From JAGXQV01 sp964527565 (GTDB taxonomy: Bacteria; Pseudomonadota; Gammaproteobacteria; Burkholderiales; Sulfuricellaceae): DNA of 64,000 nucleotides. The notes beneath the pieces were generated by a model. The model saw only the letters and a list, made by a program, of their open reading frames with translations, was not told where the DNA came from and did no database searches. The translations under genes and the position numbers were made by a program. Positions within the stretch are counted from its first letter, which is position 1. The number at the start of each line of letters is the position of its first letter. Of this stretch, positions 32,425-42,978 are shown piece by piece. The stretch lies in NCBI GenBank assembly GCA_964527565.1, contig CAZGOY010000003.1, forward strand, positions 1 to 64,000, read 5' to 3'.

Positions 32425-33798
32425 TCAGGTGAAGCCCTTTTGCAGCGGCGCTTTGGCCTCGCGCGCCGCTTCTTCTTCCCGCCGCCGGGGCAGGCTGGCC
32501 GGATCGACAGTCTGCACCGGCAGCTCGCCCGCGCCCATTTGCCGCAGGACGTTGAATGCGATGCCGCGCGCGGCAAGGGTCTGTTTGAGCTTGGGAAATT
32601 CGGCGCACCAGCGATCCTCGGCAAGAAAATCCTGGCGCTTGCGCACCGTGCTTTCCTCCATGCCGCGCGAACGCACCACGTTGAAGTTGAGGGTGTGCTC
32701 GCGCGGGTCGAGGCGCAGGCGCACGTAATAATCTTCCCAACCCTGGCGCTGGAAATGTGCCACGCCGCCTTCGACGAACAGGGTGCGCTCGATGCCCTCC
32801 ACTTCGTAGCCGAGATCGCGCAGCGATTGCTCCAGCACCAGCGCCGCCGCTTCCTGCTCCTGGCGGGCACGGGCCGCGCGAAGCGCTTCCAGGAATTGGC
32901 GGGCAGCGTTTTCCTGTTCCGGCGCGAGTGGCGCCAGTCCGGCCGCTGCCGCTTCCAGGGCGTTGCGCAGGTCCGCGGGCGCATCGTCGGGGAGCGCATC
33001 CAGCCAGGCGTTCATCTCTGCCGCCCGCGCTTGCAATCGCGCACGCATCTGCTGGTGCTGCTGCGCCCGCAGGCGCAGTTCGAGCGCCAGGGATTCCGCG
33101 CGCTCCAGCGAGGGCGCGAGCAGGATTTCCCGCGCCAGTGTTTCGACTTCGGCGGGCAGGGCGCCATCCGGCACGTTTTCCAGGCGTTCCAGCACGCGCT
33201 TCACGGTCTGGCGGAAAGCTTCGGCCTGTTGCGGATTCAGTCCGGGGCGCAGGCTGCGTTGCGCGGCATAGGCGTGGAGCAGGTCTTCCAGCCCCGGCTG
33301 GGTGGCAGGCTGCATGGCTTGTGCCAGCGTAGCGCGCCATTGCGCGTCGAGCGCCGCGCCGACCGCTGCGAGCAGTTCTTCCAAGCGACGAATTTCGGCG
33401 CGCAAGGCTTCGGCGTAGCGTCGCGTCGTCTCCTGGCCGTTTTCCGACGGTCGGTGCAGGGTTGTGGCGGCAAGCGTGGCGGCCTGTTCCGGCAGGCGCT
33501 GCGCCAGTCCGGCGGCAACGTCCTGCAGGCGCGCCAGACGGCTTTCCAGCCGCGCCGTTTCTTGCGCCAGTGCGGTGCGCCGCTGCAATTGTGCTTCCTG
33601 CAGGCGGCGACGCTTTTCGGCCATTTCTTCGGCGCGGGCGCTCACGTTCGCCAGCGCCGCATCGTATTCCTGCCCCATCGCCCTGGCTTCGCTCAACGCG
33701 GCGGCGGCCAGGTAAACCGCGCCCAGCGGGGCGACGCTGATGCTGGCGCTCGCCGCGCTGGTTTCAAGGGAAAAGAAAACAACGGTGGGTCCGCTCAT
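32425..33798 (-). CDS. coiled-coil protein of unknown function, partner of the AAA+ ATPase
   Basis: Protein of 457 residues that I do not recognise. A short N-terminal region with a Ser/Ala-rich hydrophobic stretch (ASASISVAPLGAVYLAAAAL, possibly a membrane or interface helix) is followed by long Ala/Arg/Glu/Gln-rich heptad stretches to about residue 330. A compact C-terminal domain (about 335-430) has mixed strands: GYEVEGIERTLFVEGGVAHF and YYVRLRLDPREHTLNFNVVR. The final 20 residues are charged. Together with the AAA+ and Fe-S genes downstream it looks like a three-gene system split by a HigBA-type pair. Confidence 0.6.
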   Translation of the reverse strand: MSGPTVVFFSLETSAASASISVAPLGAVYLAAAALSEARAMGQEYDAALANVSARAEEMAEKRRRLQEAQLQRRTALAQETARLESRLARLQDVAAGLAQRLPEQAATLAATTLHRPSENGQETTRRYAEALRAEIRRLEELLAAVGAALDAQWRATLAQAMQPATQPGLEDLLHAYAAQRSLRPGLNPQQAEAFRQTVKRVLERLENVPDGALPAEVETLAREILLAPSLERAESLALELRLRAQQHQQMRARLQARAAEMNAWLDALPDDAPADLRNALEAAAAGLAPLAPEQENAARQFLEALRAARARQEQEAAALVLEQSLRDLGYEVEGIERTLFVEGGVAHFQRQGWEDYYVRLRLDPREHTLNFNVVRSRGMEESTVRKRQDFLAEDRWCAEFPKLKQTLAARGIAFNVLRQMGAGELPVQTVDPASLPRRREEEAAREAKAPLQKGFT

Positions 33799-33893
33799 GG
33801 TTTGTGCAGGGAGGGTTGCTGGACAGGAAGAAGTTTACCGCAGCTTGCGGGAAAATGGCTCGCGCCGCGAATGGGCCGGTGAAGCAGGGCTTG

Positions 33894-34520
33894 CTACGAG
33901 GCAGGTGCTTCTGCTTCCGGGGGCTGGTGCGCGGCGAGCGCCAAGGCGAGCTCGACGGCGGAGTGGACGCCCATTTTCTCCAGGACGTGGGCGCGATGGA
34001 CTTCCACGGTGCGCATGCTGATGTTGAGTTCGTCGGCAATGTGCTTGTTGAGGCGCCCCGCGAGAATCAGGCGCATGACCTCGGTTTCACGCGAAGTGAG
34101 GGTGCGCAGCCGGGTGCGGAGCGATTCGGCGCCGACGGTACGTTGCCGTCGCTGCGCGGCTTTTTCCAGGCTCAGGGTGATTTTTTCCACCAACTGGTTG
34201 TCGCTCGCCGGTTTTTCGATGAAATCCGCCGCACCACGGTGCATGGCTTCGACGGCCATGGCAATGTCGCCGTGGCCGGTGAGGAAGATCACCGGCAAGG
34301 TGCATTCCCGCTCCTTGAGACGCTCGAACAGTTCCAGCCCGGACATGCCCGGCATGCGCACGTCCAGCAGCAGGCAGCCGTCCCATTCCGGGCGCCAGCC
34401 CGCCAGGAAGTCTTCCCCGCAGGCGAAAGTTTCGACCTCGAAACGGCAGGATTCGAGCAGCCATTTGAGGGCATCGCGAATGGCTTCCTCGTCATCGACG
34501 ATGAATATTCTGCCCGCCAT
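33894..34520 (-). CDS. FixJ-like response regulator (LuxR-type output)
   Basis: Response regulator of 208 residues. Receiver domain with D53 (CLLLDVRMPGMSG), T in VIFLTGHGDIAMAV and K in FIEKPASDNQLVEKI. A LuxR/FixJ DNA-binding domain (about 135-200) follows: LTSRETEVMRLILAGRLNKH, IADELNISMRTVEVHRAHVL. The start at 34520 gives the normal N-terminus and leaves one base to the stop of the partner kinase. FixJ-type regulators control respiratory or C4-dicarboxylate genes; the targets here are unknown. Confidence 0.93.
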   Translation of the reverse strand: MAGRIFIVDDEEAIRDALKWLLESCRFEVETFACGEDFLAGWRPEWDGCLLLDVRMPGMSGLELFERLKERECTLPVIFLTGHGDIAMAVEAMHRGAADFIEKPASDNQLVEKITLSLEKAAQRRQRTVGAESLRTRLRTLTSRETEVMRLILAGRLNKHIADELNISMRTVEVHRAHVLEKMGVHSAVELALALAAHQPPEAEAPAS

Positions 34521-34521
34521 G

Positions 34522-36471
34522 TCAGTTTTCCAGCGGGAGCGTAAAGCAGAAACGGGTGCCGCCATGCGGGTTGGGCTCGTGCCACAAGCGGCCCTGGTGA
34601 AATTCGACGATGGAACGGCAAATGTTCAGCCCCATGCCCATGCCGCTTGGTTTGGTGCTGAAAAACGGGGTGAACAGCTGGCGTGCGGTTTCTTCCGTGA
34701 GCCCCTCGCCGTTGTCCGTCACCGTAATCTGCACCATGCCGTCTTCGGTGCGCTGTGCGCCTATCCGCAGAATGCCGTCCTGGTCGCCGCACATGGCTTC
34801 GATGCCGTTGCGCACCAGGTTGAGAATCAATTGTTCGATCATGATGCGGTCCACGTTGACCGGAGGAAGGGATTCCTCCAGTTCCAGCCGGATTTCCAGC
34901 GCGTGGCGCCGGGCTTCGATGCCGGCAAAGCCCGCCGTTTCTTCGAGTAGTTCGGCGAGCGGGACGAGCGTTTTTTGCGGGTCGCGTTTTTTGACGAATT
35001 CGCGCATGTTGCGGATGATCTTGCCGGCGCGTTGTGCCTGGGTGTTGATGGCCTCCATGGCCGGCAGGACAGCTGCGGCATTTTCCTCGTTGCGCAGCCG
35101 GTTCAGGGCGCCGGTGGCGTAGCTGGCAATGGCGGTGAGCGGTTGATTCAGCTCGTGGGCGAGCGACGAGGCCATTTCGCCCATGGTCACCAGACGCGCA
35201 GTGAACTGGAGCTTCTCTTCCTGCTGGCGGAACAGCGCGGCAGCCTGTTTGAGCTCGGTAATGTCGGTGATTGAGGACATCCAGCCCTGCTGTTGCCCCT
35301 GATAGGCGATCAGCGGTGCGGACTGGATCAGAACATGCAGAATTTCCCCATTCTTCTTGCGTAGCGGGCGCTCCGAGCCTTCCGGCGGCGCCGCGCCTTG
35401 CAGCATAGCACCGAACACTTCTCCGCTGTCTCCCGGCTCTTGCGGCCAATAGGGCATGGGCGGCAAGCGTCCCAGCAGCTCCTGTTCGCTCCACCCCACC
35501 ATGCGGCAGAAGGCCGGGTTGACGTAGATGATGCGCCCCGCCATATCCACCGCGCGGATGCCCGTCGCCATAGAGTTTTCCATCGCCGTGCGGAAGGCGT
35601 ACTCGCGCCGTAGCGCACGCTCAGCGGTTTCGATGTGGCGGATATGCCTGCGCAACGACCCCAGGCTCCAGACGACCAGCAGCGACAGCCCGCCGATGAG
35701 AATCATCAGCAGACGGGGAGCGCTGTCGGTTTTTTGCCCGTGCGCGGTGGCGAGCAGGGCCAGTCCGTAGCCCGGCGGCTCGAAATTGAGCTGGTAGGAC
35801 AGCGCCTTTTCATCCGGGACGATATCCAGCTTGGACGCCAGCACCCGCCCGTCGCCATCGACGATGCTCAGCTGGTAGCGCTGGGCATACCACCACGGCA
35901 CCATATGTTTGAGTATCCGCGGCAGGGAAATGCGCGCCACCAACCCTCCCCGGAACGGCCGCTCCTTTGACAGCGGCACGTGAATTTCAAACCATGCACC
36001 GCTGGCTGCACTGCCGTGCGCGGGGCTGAAGACGGTGCGGGACATCTGCCGCGCACGGCTGAACGATTCCTCGTCCAGTTGCAGCCCGGCTGCCGTTTCA
36101 GCGTCTGGATGGGCATGCCAGCGGATATTGCGCGTCTCGTCCGCCCAAAAGATGTCCTGAATTTCCGGGTAGATGTTGAGCAGCAGGGTGGCGCGCTTTT
36201 GAAAGTGGGGAGCGGCGGGATTTTGCCGCGCCATTTCCGCCGCCAGTATCGTCAGGCTTTCCTGAACGTTTTCGAGATGCTGGCGGATGCTCTGTTCCTG
36301 CCACAGCAGGTCTTCGATCAGGCTCATGCGGCGCTGGTCGCGCTCCTGATGGTGGTTGAAGAACAAAAACGCCCCCACGGCCAGAATGAAGAGACCGACG
36401 GAAATATTGGGCATGGCCCAGAAACGGGCCAGTTTGCCGGCCGATGCGGGAGGATGGTCCGGTGTGTTCAT
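34522..36471 (-). CDS. FixL/DctS-like PAS sensor histidine kinase
   Basis: Membrane kinase of 649 residues. TM1 is at about 24-41, a periplasmic sensor region extends to about 255 (CHASE/Cache-like, with IPLSxERP-type strands), and TM2 is at about 256-272. A PAS domain (about 295-410) contains MENSMATGIRAVDMAGRIIY and VGWSEQELLGRLPP. HisKA has ASSLAHELNQPLTAI, and HATPase_c has NLVRNGIEAM, DNGEGLT and GMGMGLNICRSIVE. There is no His-ligand PAS motif that would prove haem binding as in true FixL. It is co-transcribed with the FixJ-like regulator. Confidence 0.9.
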   Translation of the reverse strand: MNTPDHPPASAGKLARFWAMPNISVGLFILAVGAFLFFNHHQERDQRRMSLIEDLLWQEQSIRQHLENVQESLTILAAEMARQNPAAPHFQKRATLLLNIYPEIQDIFWADETRNIRWHAHPDAETAAGLQLDEESFSRARQMSRTVFSPAHGSAASGAWFEIHVPLSKERPFRGGLVARISLPRILKHMVPWWYAQRYQLSIVDGDGRVLASKLDIVPDEKALSYQLNFEPPGYGLALLATAHGQKTDSAPRLLMILIGGLSLLVVWSLGSLRRHIRHIETAERALRREYAFRTAMENSMATGIRAVDMAGRIIYVNPAFCRMVGWSEQELLGRLPPMPYWPQEPGDSGEVFGAMLQGAAPPEGSERPLRKKNGEILHVLIQSAPLIAYQGQQQGWMSSITDITELKQAAALFRQQEEKLQFTARLVTMGEMASSLAHELNQPLTAIASYATGALNRLRNEENAAAVLPAMEAINTQAQRAGKIIRNMREFVKKRDPQKTLVPLAELLEETAGFAGIEARRHALEIRLELEESLPPVNVDRIMIEQLILNLVRNGIEAMCGDQDGILRIGAQRTEDGMVQITVTDNGEGLTEETARQLFTPFFSTKPSGMGMGLNICRSIVEFHQGRLWHEPNPHGGTRFCFTLPLEN

Positions 36472-36695
36472 GACTCTTGGGATGATCCTGAAATCCTCAG
36501 TTGGACGGGGTGGAGCACTTGAAGAGGAGAAAGATGGATGCCAAGCCGGGCAGCTATATTAAAAATTGTCATGAAGTTAACGCAACAAACAGGCGCTCAA
36601 CCGAGGCATTCAGGATGATACCTGATGGTGGCCGTCGAAGGGCCCACGCAGCGACAGCGGCGGGGCAAGCGCACCACGCCAGCCCGCAAGCGGTG

Positions 36696-36724
36696 TTGAC
36701 ACGCCATTCCCCCTCCGCTATGAT
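36696..36724 (+). promoter_or_regulatory. sigma-70 promoter of tRNA-Asn
   Basis: TTGACA (36696-36701), a 17-base spacer, then TATGAT (36719-36724): five or six matches to consensus at each box with ideal spacing. Transcription would begin about eight bases before the tRNA. The rest of the gap 36472-36695 holds no gene that I can see. Confidence 0.9.
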
Positions 36725-36739
36725 TCGCGCTCTCCACAT

Positions 36740-36815
36740 TCCCTGATAGCTCAGTCGGTAGAGCGACGGACTGTTAATCCGCAGGTCCCTGGTTCGAGTC
36801 CAGGTCGGGGAGCCA
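36740..36815 (+). tRNA. tRNA-Asn (anticodon GTT)
   Basis: A 76-base cloverleaf with acceptor stem TCCCTGA / TCGGGGA, D-arm AGCTCAGTCGGTAGAGC, anticodon loop CTGTTAA with anticodon GTT at 36773-36775, and T-arm GGTTCGAGTCC. The 3' CCA is encoded. It has its own strong promoter and terminator. Confidence 0.98.
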
Positions 36816-36821
36816 AGCAAA

Positions 36822-36858
36822 AAAAGGGCTAGCGTTTAGGCGCTGGCCCTTTTGCTTT
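36822..36858 (+). terminator. terminator after tRNA-Asn
   Basis: Thirteen-base stem AAAAGGGCTAGCG / CGCTGGCCCTTTT with a six-base loop, followed by GCTTTT. Confidence 0.9.
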
Positions 36859-37074
36859 TCTGTCCTACGCAGCCCCCTCGTGCCGCCAAGGCGCACGGTC
36901 AATTCCTTTGACGGGACCCTAACCCACTAGCTAAATTGTGGTTACTGCGAACGGCTTGCCCTTTAAATATTTAACCCAAATTCCTCCGTTGGGCGAGACG
37001 GATTGCCCAATTTTCCGGGCGCATGGTGTCTTGCAACTCCTCGAAACGGAACAATTATTCCGCGTCGTTGCGAC

Positions 37075-37233
37075 TTACTTACCTTTCTTCTCCACCGTTG
37101 CGGGCTTGCGCGTAACGAAAGGCGTACCGGTCTGCTCAGCAAGTTGGCGGGCTTTCTCGGCAGCACGCATCAATGCTTGCGGAACCTTTTGCAGGTCAGG
37201 ATCCTTCAAATGCGAAACAGCTACTGATTTCAT
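37075..37233 (-). CDS. small hypothetical protein downstream of a RelE/ParE pair
   Basis: Short frame of 52 residues from ATG 37233, helical and basic, with an AEKARQLAEQTGTPFVTRK stretch that resembles small antitoxin-like proteins. It lies 46 bases after the toxin gene on the same strand. The frame extends upstream to a TTG at 37338, overlapping the toxin. It may be a fragment. The 260 bases between the tRNA terminator and this gene hold nothing recognisable. Confidence 0.35.
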   Translation of the reverse strand: MKSVAVSHLKDPDLQKVPQALMRAAEKARQLAEQTGTPFVTRKPATVEKKGK

Positions 37234-37279
37234 CTGCTCTGTCCAGTGGATTAAGCTACGCTGATCCGTACTGCTTAAG

Positions 37280-37576
37280 CTATTTCCCCAAGCGCTTGCG
37301 CCAATAATCTGGCCGGCGATGGAGGTGGGAAATCGCAACGATGACTATCTCCTGGTCAAGCGTGGCATAAATCAGGCCATAGGGGAAACGCCGCAGGCGG
37401 CAACGGCGGATATTTTCAGAAAGGCGATGCCAGCCGTTGGGGAAATGGCGGATGCGCTCCAGAGCCGCACGGATTTCCGTGACGAAGTCTTTTCCCAATC
37501 CGGGCACTTCGTGGTTGTAATACTCAACGGCTTCGTCCAGTTCCTGCTGAGCGACGCTTAAAAAGCGGATTTTCAT
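37280..37576 (-). CDS. RelE/ParE-family toxin
   Basis: Toxin of 98 residues. N-terminal MKIRFLSVAQQELDEAVEYYN with a following helix (AALERIRHFPNGWHRL) is typical of the RelE/ParE superfamily, as are RRFPYGLIYATLDQEIVIVA and HLHRRPDYWRKR. ParE poisons gyrase and RelE cleaves mRNA; which applies here is not certain. ATG 37576 overlaps the antitoxin stop by four bases. Confidence 0.9.
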   Translation of the reverse strand: MKIRFLSVAQQELDEAVEYYNHEVPGLGKDFVTEIRAALERIRHFPNGWHRLSENIRRCRLRRFPYGLIYATLDQEIVIVAISHLHRRPDYWRKRLGK

Positions 37577-37794
37577 GGCTGGCGATGTTTCGCCAGGACT
37601 TCCTCCATGTCCACCGCCTCTATTTCCCCGCACTTATAGGCGGCAAGCCGCTCCTTCGCTTCGATAGCCCAGAGACGGTCGATTTCCGCATCCGCTTCGT
37701 CAATGGTCGCCAGAAGCGCGTCAACCACTTCGATTCGTTCCAATGCCGGCAATTGACGGGCTTGCTCGATCACTTCCCGACTGTGCAACCCCAT
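37573..37794 (-). CDS. addiction module antitoxin (PF09720-like)
   Basis: Small acidic helical protein of 73 residues: REVIEQARQLPALERIEVVD, a LLATIDEADAEIDRLWAIEAKERL helix, and the C-terminal GEIEAVDMEEVLAKHR. This is the pattern of the putative addiction-module component family that pairs with RelE/ParE toxins. The ATG at 37794 follows AAAGGGG. It is the first gene of the pair. Confidence 0.88.
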   Translation of the reverse strand: MGLHSREVIEQARQLPALERIEVVDALLATIDEADAEIDRLWAIEAKERLAAYKCGEIEAVDMEEVLAKHRQP

Positions 37795-37876
37795 GGAAAC
37801 CCCTTTCAAAATGTCTGCCTCGTCAGCATAACGCATTCTGGAGCGGGCTTCGACCGAAACCCAATCCGCTTAGCCA

Positions 37877-37942
37877 TTACCGGCTAATCGGCTTATCCCC
37901 TATCCCCTATCCGCTTGGACCTCGCCCCTTCCTTGCCGATGC
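37877..37942. repeat. duplicated 3' end of ettA (copy A)
   Basis: This stretch (TTACCGGCTAATCGGCTTATC, then TATCCGCTTGGACCTCGCCCC) aligns with 38718-38777, the true 3' end of ettA, apart from a short TATCCCC duplication and a handful of substitutions. It lies on the far side of the HEPN/MNT pair, so that pair is bracketed by two copies of the ettA end. Confidence 0.75.
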
Positions 37943-38003
37943 ACTGCGTCCTGGATGAAATGGAAATAAACCGAATTTTATTCTTTCTCATTTGAAATTT
38001 CCG

Positions 38004-38405
38004 TCATTGCGTGGCCTGTTTTCCTTCGACCATTGCCGTGGCCCAGACCAAAATTTCCCGCGTCATGGCTTCCCCCGCTTCCTTCGATAGCATGGAATCA
38101 AGTTGTCCGTCGTAGCGGAAGTCCACTGCGTATGGGTTGAGTTGCCCCAAGTCATCGGCACTGATCGGGAGGGCGATGCCGACTTGCTCAAGTTTGTCTG
38201 CGAGTTCGTATAGATCGTGGGTGCGGCGGAATTCCACTCCATGGGCAAACAGCACTGCTTTCAAGCTTTTCTCCACCGCCTGTTGGGCGTGAAAAAATGC
38301 GATGGCGCTGCGAATATATGTGGCTTCGGCCAGTATCCGGTAGGCGGCGAAGTCATCACCTGCCAGGCTCAGGGAGCGCTGGGCTTCTTCAAGCGAGGCC
38401 GTCAT
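38004..38405 (-). CDS. HEPN-domain protein of a HEPN/MNT module
   Basis: Helical protein of 133 residues. Helix 1 contains EAQRSLSLAGDDFAAYRILAE, and the middle AIAFFHAQQAVEKSLKAVLF is the hallmark of HEPN partners of minimal nucleotidyltransferases. The catalytic RNase motif is degenerate or present as FRRTHDLYEL. In characterised pairs the HEPN protein is a toxin ribonuclease that MNT inactivates by adding AMP to a Tyr. It overlaps the MNT gene by 17 bases. Confidence 0.88.
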   Translation of the reverse strand: MTASLEEAQRSLSLAGDDFAAYRILAEATYIRSAIAFFHAQQAVEKSLKAVLFAHGVEFRRTHDLYELADKLEQVGIALPISADDLGQLNPYAVDFRYDGQLDSMLSKEAGEAMTREILVWATAMVEGKQATQ

Positions 38406-38712
38406 ACAGCACCCGGCCTTCCACACGGGCCTCGAATAGCACTGTCCCCGGCACTTGGCTGCGCCGCTCAAATTCGCTGAGCGGATAAACCAGCACATCC
38501 ACGCCGGTGCCGACACGCCCGACAGCCTTGCGCAGGCGCAGGTATTCCGCGCCTTTGTCGGCCACATCTCCCTCAACCACCATGAAGTCCAGATCCGATC
38601 CTTCATCCGCCATGTCGCGGGCGTAGGAGCCGAACAGGATCACCCGGCAGGGTGAACTGGCTGCGGCGGCAATGCGTTCGGCGGCGGCTTGGATGGTTGG
38701 GAAGTCGAGCAT
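38389..38712 (-). CDS. MNT-type nucleotidyltransferase antitoxin
   Basis: Minimal nucleotidyltransferase of 107 residues. The NTase motif is ILFGSYARDMADEGSDLDFM: GS-x-x-R followed by DxD, with a third Asp in GVDVLVYPL. It should adenylylate the HEPN partner encoded next. It ends six bases upstream of the ettA end copy. Confidence 0.9.
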   Translation of the reverse strand: MLDFPTIQAAAERIAAAASSPCRVILFGSYARDMADEGSDLDFMVVEGDVADKGAEYLRLRKAVGRVGTGVDVLVYPLSEFERRSQVPGTVLFEARVEGRVLYDGLA

Positions 38713-38717
38713 GATTG

Positions 38718-40385
<1,668 letters not shown>

Positions 40386-40395
40386 TGCGGTTTCC

Positions 40396-41424
40396 TTACT
40401 TCATTGCCTTGAGAATTTCCGCCAGCACCCGCTCCATTGCTTCCAGGCGGCGCTGCATGGCGTCGAGTTTGCCGTTCATCTGCCCGACGTTGAATACCGT
40501 GGCGTTATCCACCGGCGTATTCCAGGCGTTGGCGTAGCCCAGCCAGGAGGCGTCGTAGACCTTGACGTTCCTGAACCCCAAATCCTTCAGCACGGCGGCG
40601 CTTTGCGTCGCGCGCACGCCGCTCTGGCAATAGACGATGGTTTCCTTGCCGGGGTCCAGCGCGCCATACAGCGCCTGGAGTTGCTCGGGCGATTTCAGGG
40701 CCAGGCCGTCCTTGCCGGTGACTTCCTTTTTCGCCAGTTTGGACAGGGTGTCGGGGTCACTCCAGTTTTTCTGGAAGGGGATATTGACGGCGCCGGGAAT
40801 GTGGCCGCCGCGCAGAGCGCGGATGTCTTCGCCGCTGAATTCGCGCGGCGTGCGGGTGTCCACGATCTGCACGTTGCCGGTCAGCTTGCTGACCACTTCC
40901 TCGGTGGTGATGCTCAGTTCCGGGCGCGAGACGAGTTTGAGCGCGACGGGAAGCGGCTTCGCCGGGTCATGGCTGATTTCCTTTTTCGCCGCTTTCCAGT
41001 CGTCGATGCCGCCGTGATAGACGCGGGCTTTCTCGCCGCCGAAAAACTGGATGGCGAACAGGCCGAAATAGGCGGAAGCATCCGCCTTGTCGCCGTAGAC
41101 GATGATTTCGCGCGCGGGGTCGATACCGGCGTCGCCGAAAATCTTTTCGATCTGCGAGGTGGGGCGGAAGTCCTCGTTATGCTCGAAGCGTAGCGCAGCA
41201 CCCGCCGCGCCGATGTTGACGGCACCGGGAAGATGCCCCTTGCGGAAGTCCTCGGCGGCGCGCACGTCCCACAGCACAGCGCCGCGCTTGATGGCGTCGG
41301 CGACAAAGGCGGTATCGACGACCAGGCGTTTTGCCGGGTCTTCCGCCGGCCTGAAGCTACCGGCGGAGGCCGTGCCGCCAAGCAAGACCAGCACAGCCCA
41401 AAAAAACAGCTTGAAGAATTTCAT
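40396..41424 (-). CDS. periplasmic tandem-rhodanese sulfurtransferase
   Basis: Exported protein of 342 residues with a signal peptide (MKFFKLFFWAVLVLLGGTASA). Two rhodanese domains follow: the N-terminal one lacks the active Cys (EIIVYGDKADASAYF), and the C-terminal one has it (ETIVYCQSGVRATQSA). It ends with a coiled coil (MNGKLDAMQRRLEAMERVLAEI). This organisation is like thiosulfate sulfurtransferase but secreted. It sits between ettA and the haem d1 genes and reads in the same direction, 55 bases after nirN; it could be part of that transcript. Confidence 0.85.
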   Translation of the reverse strand: MKFFKLFFWAVLVLLGGTASAGSFRPAEDPAKRLVVDTAFVADAIKRGAVLWDVRAAEDFRKGHLPGAVNIGAAGAALRFEHNEDFRPTSQIEKIFGDAGIDPAREIIVYGDKADASAYFGLFAIQFFGGEKARVYHGGIDDWKAAKKEISHDPAKPLPVALKLVSRPELSITTEEVVSKLTGNVQIVDTRTPREFSGEDIRALRGGHIPGAVNIPFQKNWSDPDTLSKLAKKEVTGKDGLALKSPEQLQALYGALDPGKETIVYCQSGVRATQSAAVLKDLGFRNVKVYDASWLGYANAWNTPVDNATVFNVGQMNGKLDAMQRRLEAMERVLAEILKAMK

Positions 41425-41479
41425 GAGACCTCCCGGAACAATCGAAAGCGTTTAAGCGTTCAATTGTACCTTGAGAACG

Positions 41480-42976
41480 TCAGTGGCTGGTGCCCGCCGA
41501 GCGCGTGATCTTGTTGAAGACATTGTATTTGCCGGAAGGCTTGTTCATCGGCAGGCGCTTGACTTCCTTCAGTGTGGCGGCATCGTAGATCACCAGCGCA
41601 CCGTCGTTTTCCCACACGCTGAGCAGCGCATATTTGCCGTCGCGGGTGAACTCCACGTGGGCGGCCACCTTGCCGGGCATCGGGCGCAGGGTTTCCACCA
41701 GTTCCAGGCTGCGCTTGTCGATGACGTGCATCACGTCGCGGCTTTGCGGGTTCATGGTGGCGAAGCCGTCCGACCAGGCGTAGGGCGTGTTTTCATGGCT
41801 ACGCATGAAAAATCCCGGCCCCAGGGTCTTGATCTGCTTCACGGTTTTCCAGGTGTTCATGTCGATCACGCTGATGAGCGATTCCTTGAGGTTGGGCGTG
41901 GCCATCACCGGGCGCCCCTGCCATTCCCAAGTAATGCCGGAACCCAGGTGCGGCATGCCCGGCAGATCGATTTCGGCAATCTTCTTGCCGCTGTCGAGGT
42001 CGATCACTTGCCCCTTGTGGCCGTCGCGCGCTGCGCCGATCAGGAGGCGGTAGGACTGGTCGAAGAAGAAGTCGTCGAGATAATCTTCCGCCGCGATGCG
42101 GCGAATCGGGAAGGACGGGTCGGTGGTGGAGATTTCCCACACTTCCTTGACGTCCTTCAGCGCCGCCACGAAGCTGCCGCGCGGTTCGGCCTGATAAACG
42201 GCGGAGACGCGCGAGGATTTGCCGCCGGCATCCACCGTGGGGATCACTTTGATGAGTGACAAGTCCTCGGCGTCGAGCAGCACCAGGCTGTGCGGCAGGT
42301 AATTGCCCACCAGCACCGTCTTGCCGTCACCGGAAACCGCGACGTTGCGCGTGTTGATGCCGGCGCGCACCTCGGCGACGGTTTTCAGGTTGTAGATGTC
42401 GAACTTGCTGACCCAGCCGTCGCGCGAGGCGAAAAAGACGTAGCGTCCGTCCGGGGTGAATTTCGGCCCGCCGTGCAGGGCGTAGCGCGTGGGAAAGCGA
42501 TGAATCGGTTCCAGCTTGTCGCCGTCGAGCAGGGTGGCGTGATGGTCGCCGATTTCCACCACGATGAACAGGTTGAGCAGGTCGGCCTGGAACAGCGGCT
42601 TGTCCGGCAGCACGCCGGGGAAATGCTGGATGTGCGACATGATGATCTGGTCCGCGCCCCACACCGGGATTTGCGGCAGCGGGGTATAGACCAGCTTGAC
42701 CAGTTCCTCAATCTCATCCTTGTTCAGCTTGTCGGCGAAACCGGCCATCTGGGTGGCCGGACGGCCTTGGGCAATGGTCTTGACCGCTGCGGGGTGGCGC
42801 AGGCGCGAAAGATTTTCCGGCAACAAGGCCGGCCCAGTGCCGCCCAGGCGGTCGGCGCCGTGGCAGGAGGCGCAGTGTTCGGCATAGTTCTTTTCAACCG
42901 GTTGCGCCGCCATAATGGCAGAAGCAAAAACCAACCCGGCGGCGACAGTTCCCATCGAGAGTGCATTTTTTAACAT
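41480..42976 (-). CDS. nirN: NirN, dihydro-haem d1 dehydrogenase
   Basis: Periplasmic haem protein of 498 residues. A signal peptide ends at about A24 (MAA|Q). A cytochrome c domain has C35-AS-C38-H39. The rest is an eight-bladed d1-type propeller (GINTRNVAVSGDGKTVLVGN, FTRDGKYALLSVWENDGALV). NirN catalyses the last step of haem d1 synthesis, oxidising the dihydro-form before transfer to NirS. The ATG at 42976 is chosen over a TTG six bases upstream. It begins two bases after the nirJ stop. Confidence 0.9.
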   Translation of the reverse strand: MLKNALSMGTVAAGLVFASAIMAAQPVEKNYAEHCASCHGADRLGGTGPALLPENLSRLRHPAAVKTIAQGRPATQMAGFADKLNKDEIEELVKLVYTPLPQIPVWGADQIIMSHIQHFPGVLPDKPLFQADLLNLFIVVEIGDHHATLLDGDKLEPIHRFPTRYALHGGPKFTPDGRYVFFASRDGWVSKFDIYNLKTVAEVRAGINTRNVAVSGDGKTVLVGNYLPHSLVLLDAEDLSLIKVIPTVDAGGKSSRVSAVYQAEPRGSFVAALKDVKEVWEISTTDPSFPIRRIAAEDYLDDFFFDQSYRLLIGAARDGHKGQVIDLDSGKKIAEIDLPGMPHLGSGITWEWQGRPVMATPNLKESLISVIDMNTWKTVKQIKTLGPGFFMRSHENTPYAWSDGFATMNPQSRDVMHVIDKRSLELVETLRPMPGKVAAHVEFTRDGKYALLSVWENDGALVIYDAATLKEVKRLPMNKPSGKYNVFNKITRSAGTSH

Positions 42977-42978
42977 CT

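Noticed and set aside
36569..36820. Minus-strand frame covering the tRNA-Asn region, with a GSPTWTRTRDLRINSP-like start
   Set aside because: It is the antisense of the tRNA and its promoter; this peptide pattern is a well-known spurious translation of tRNA genes.
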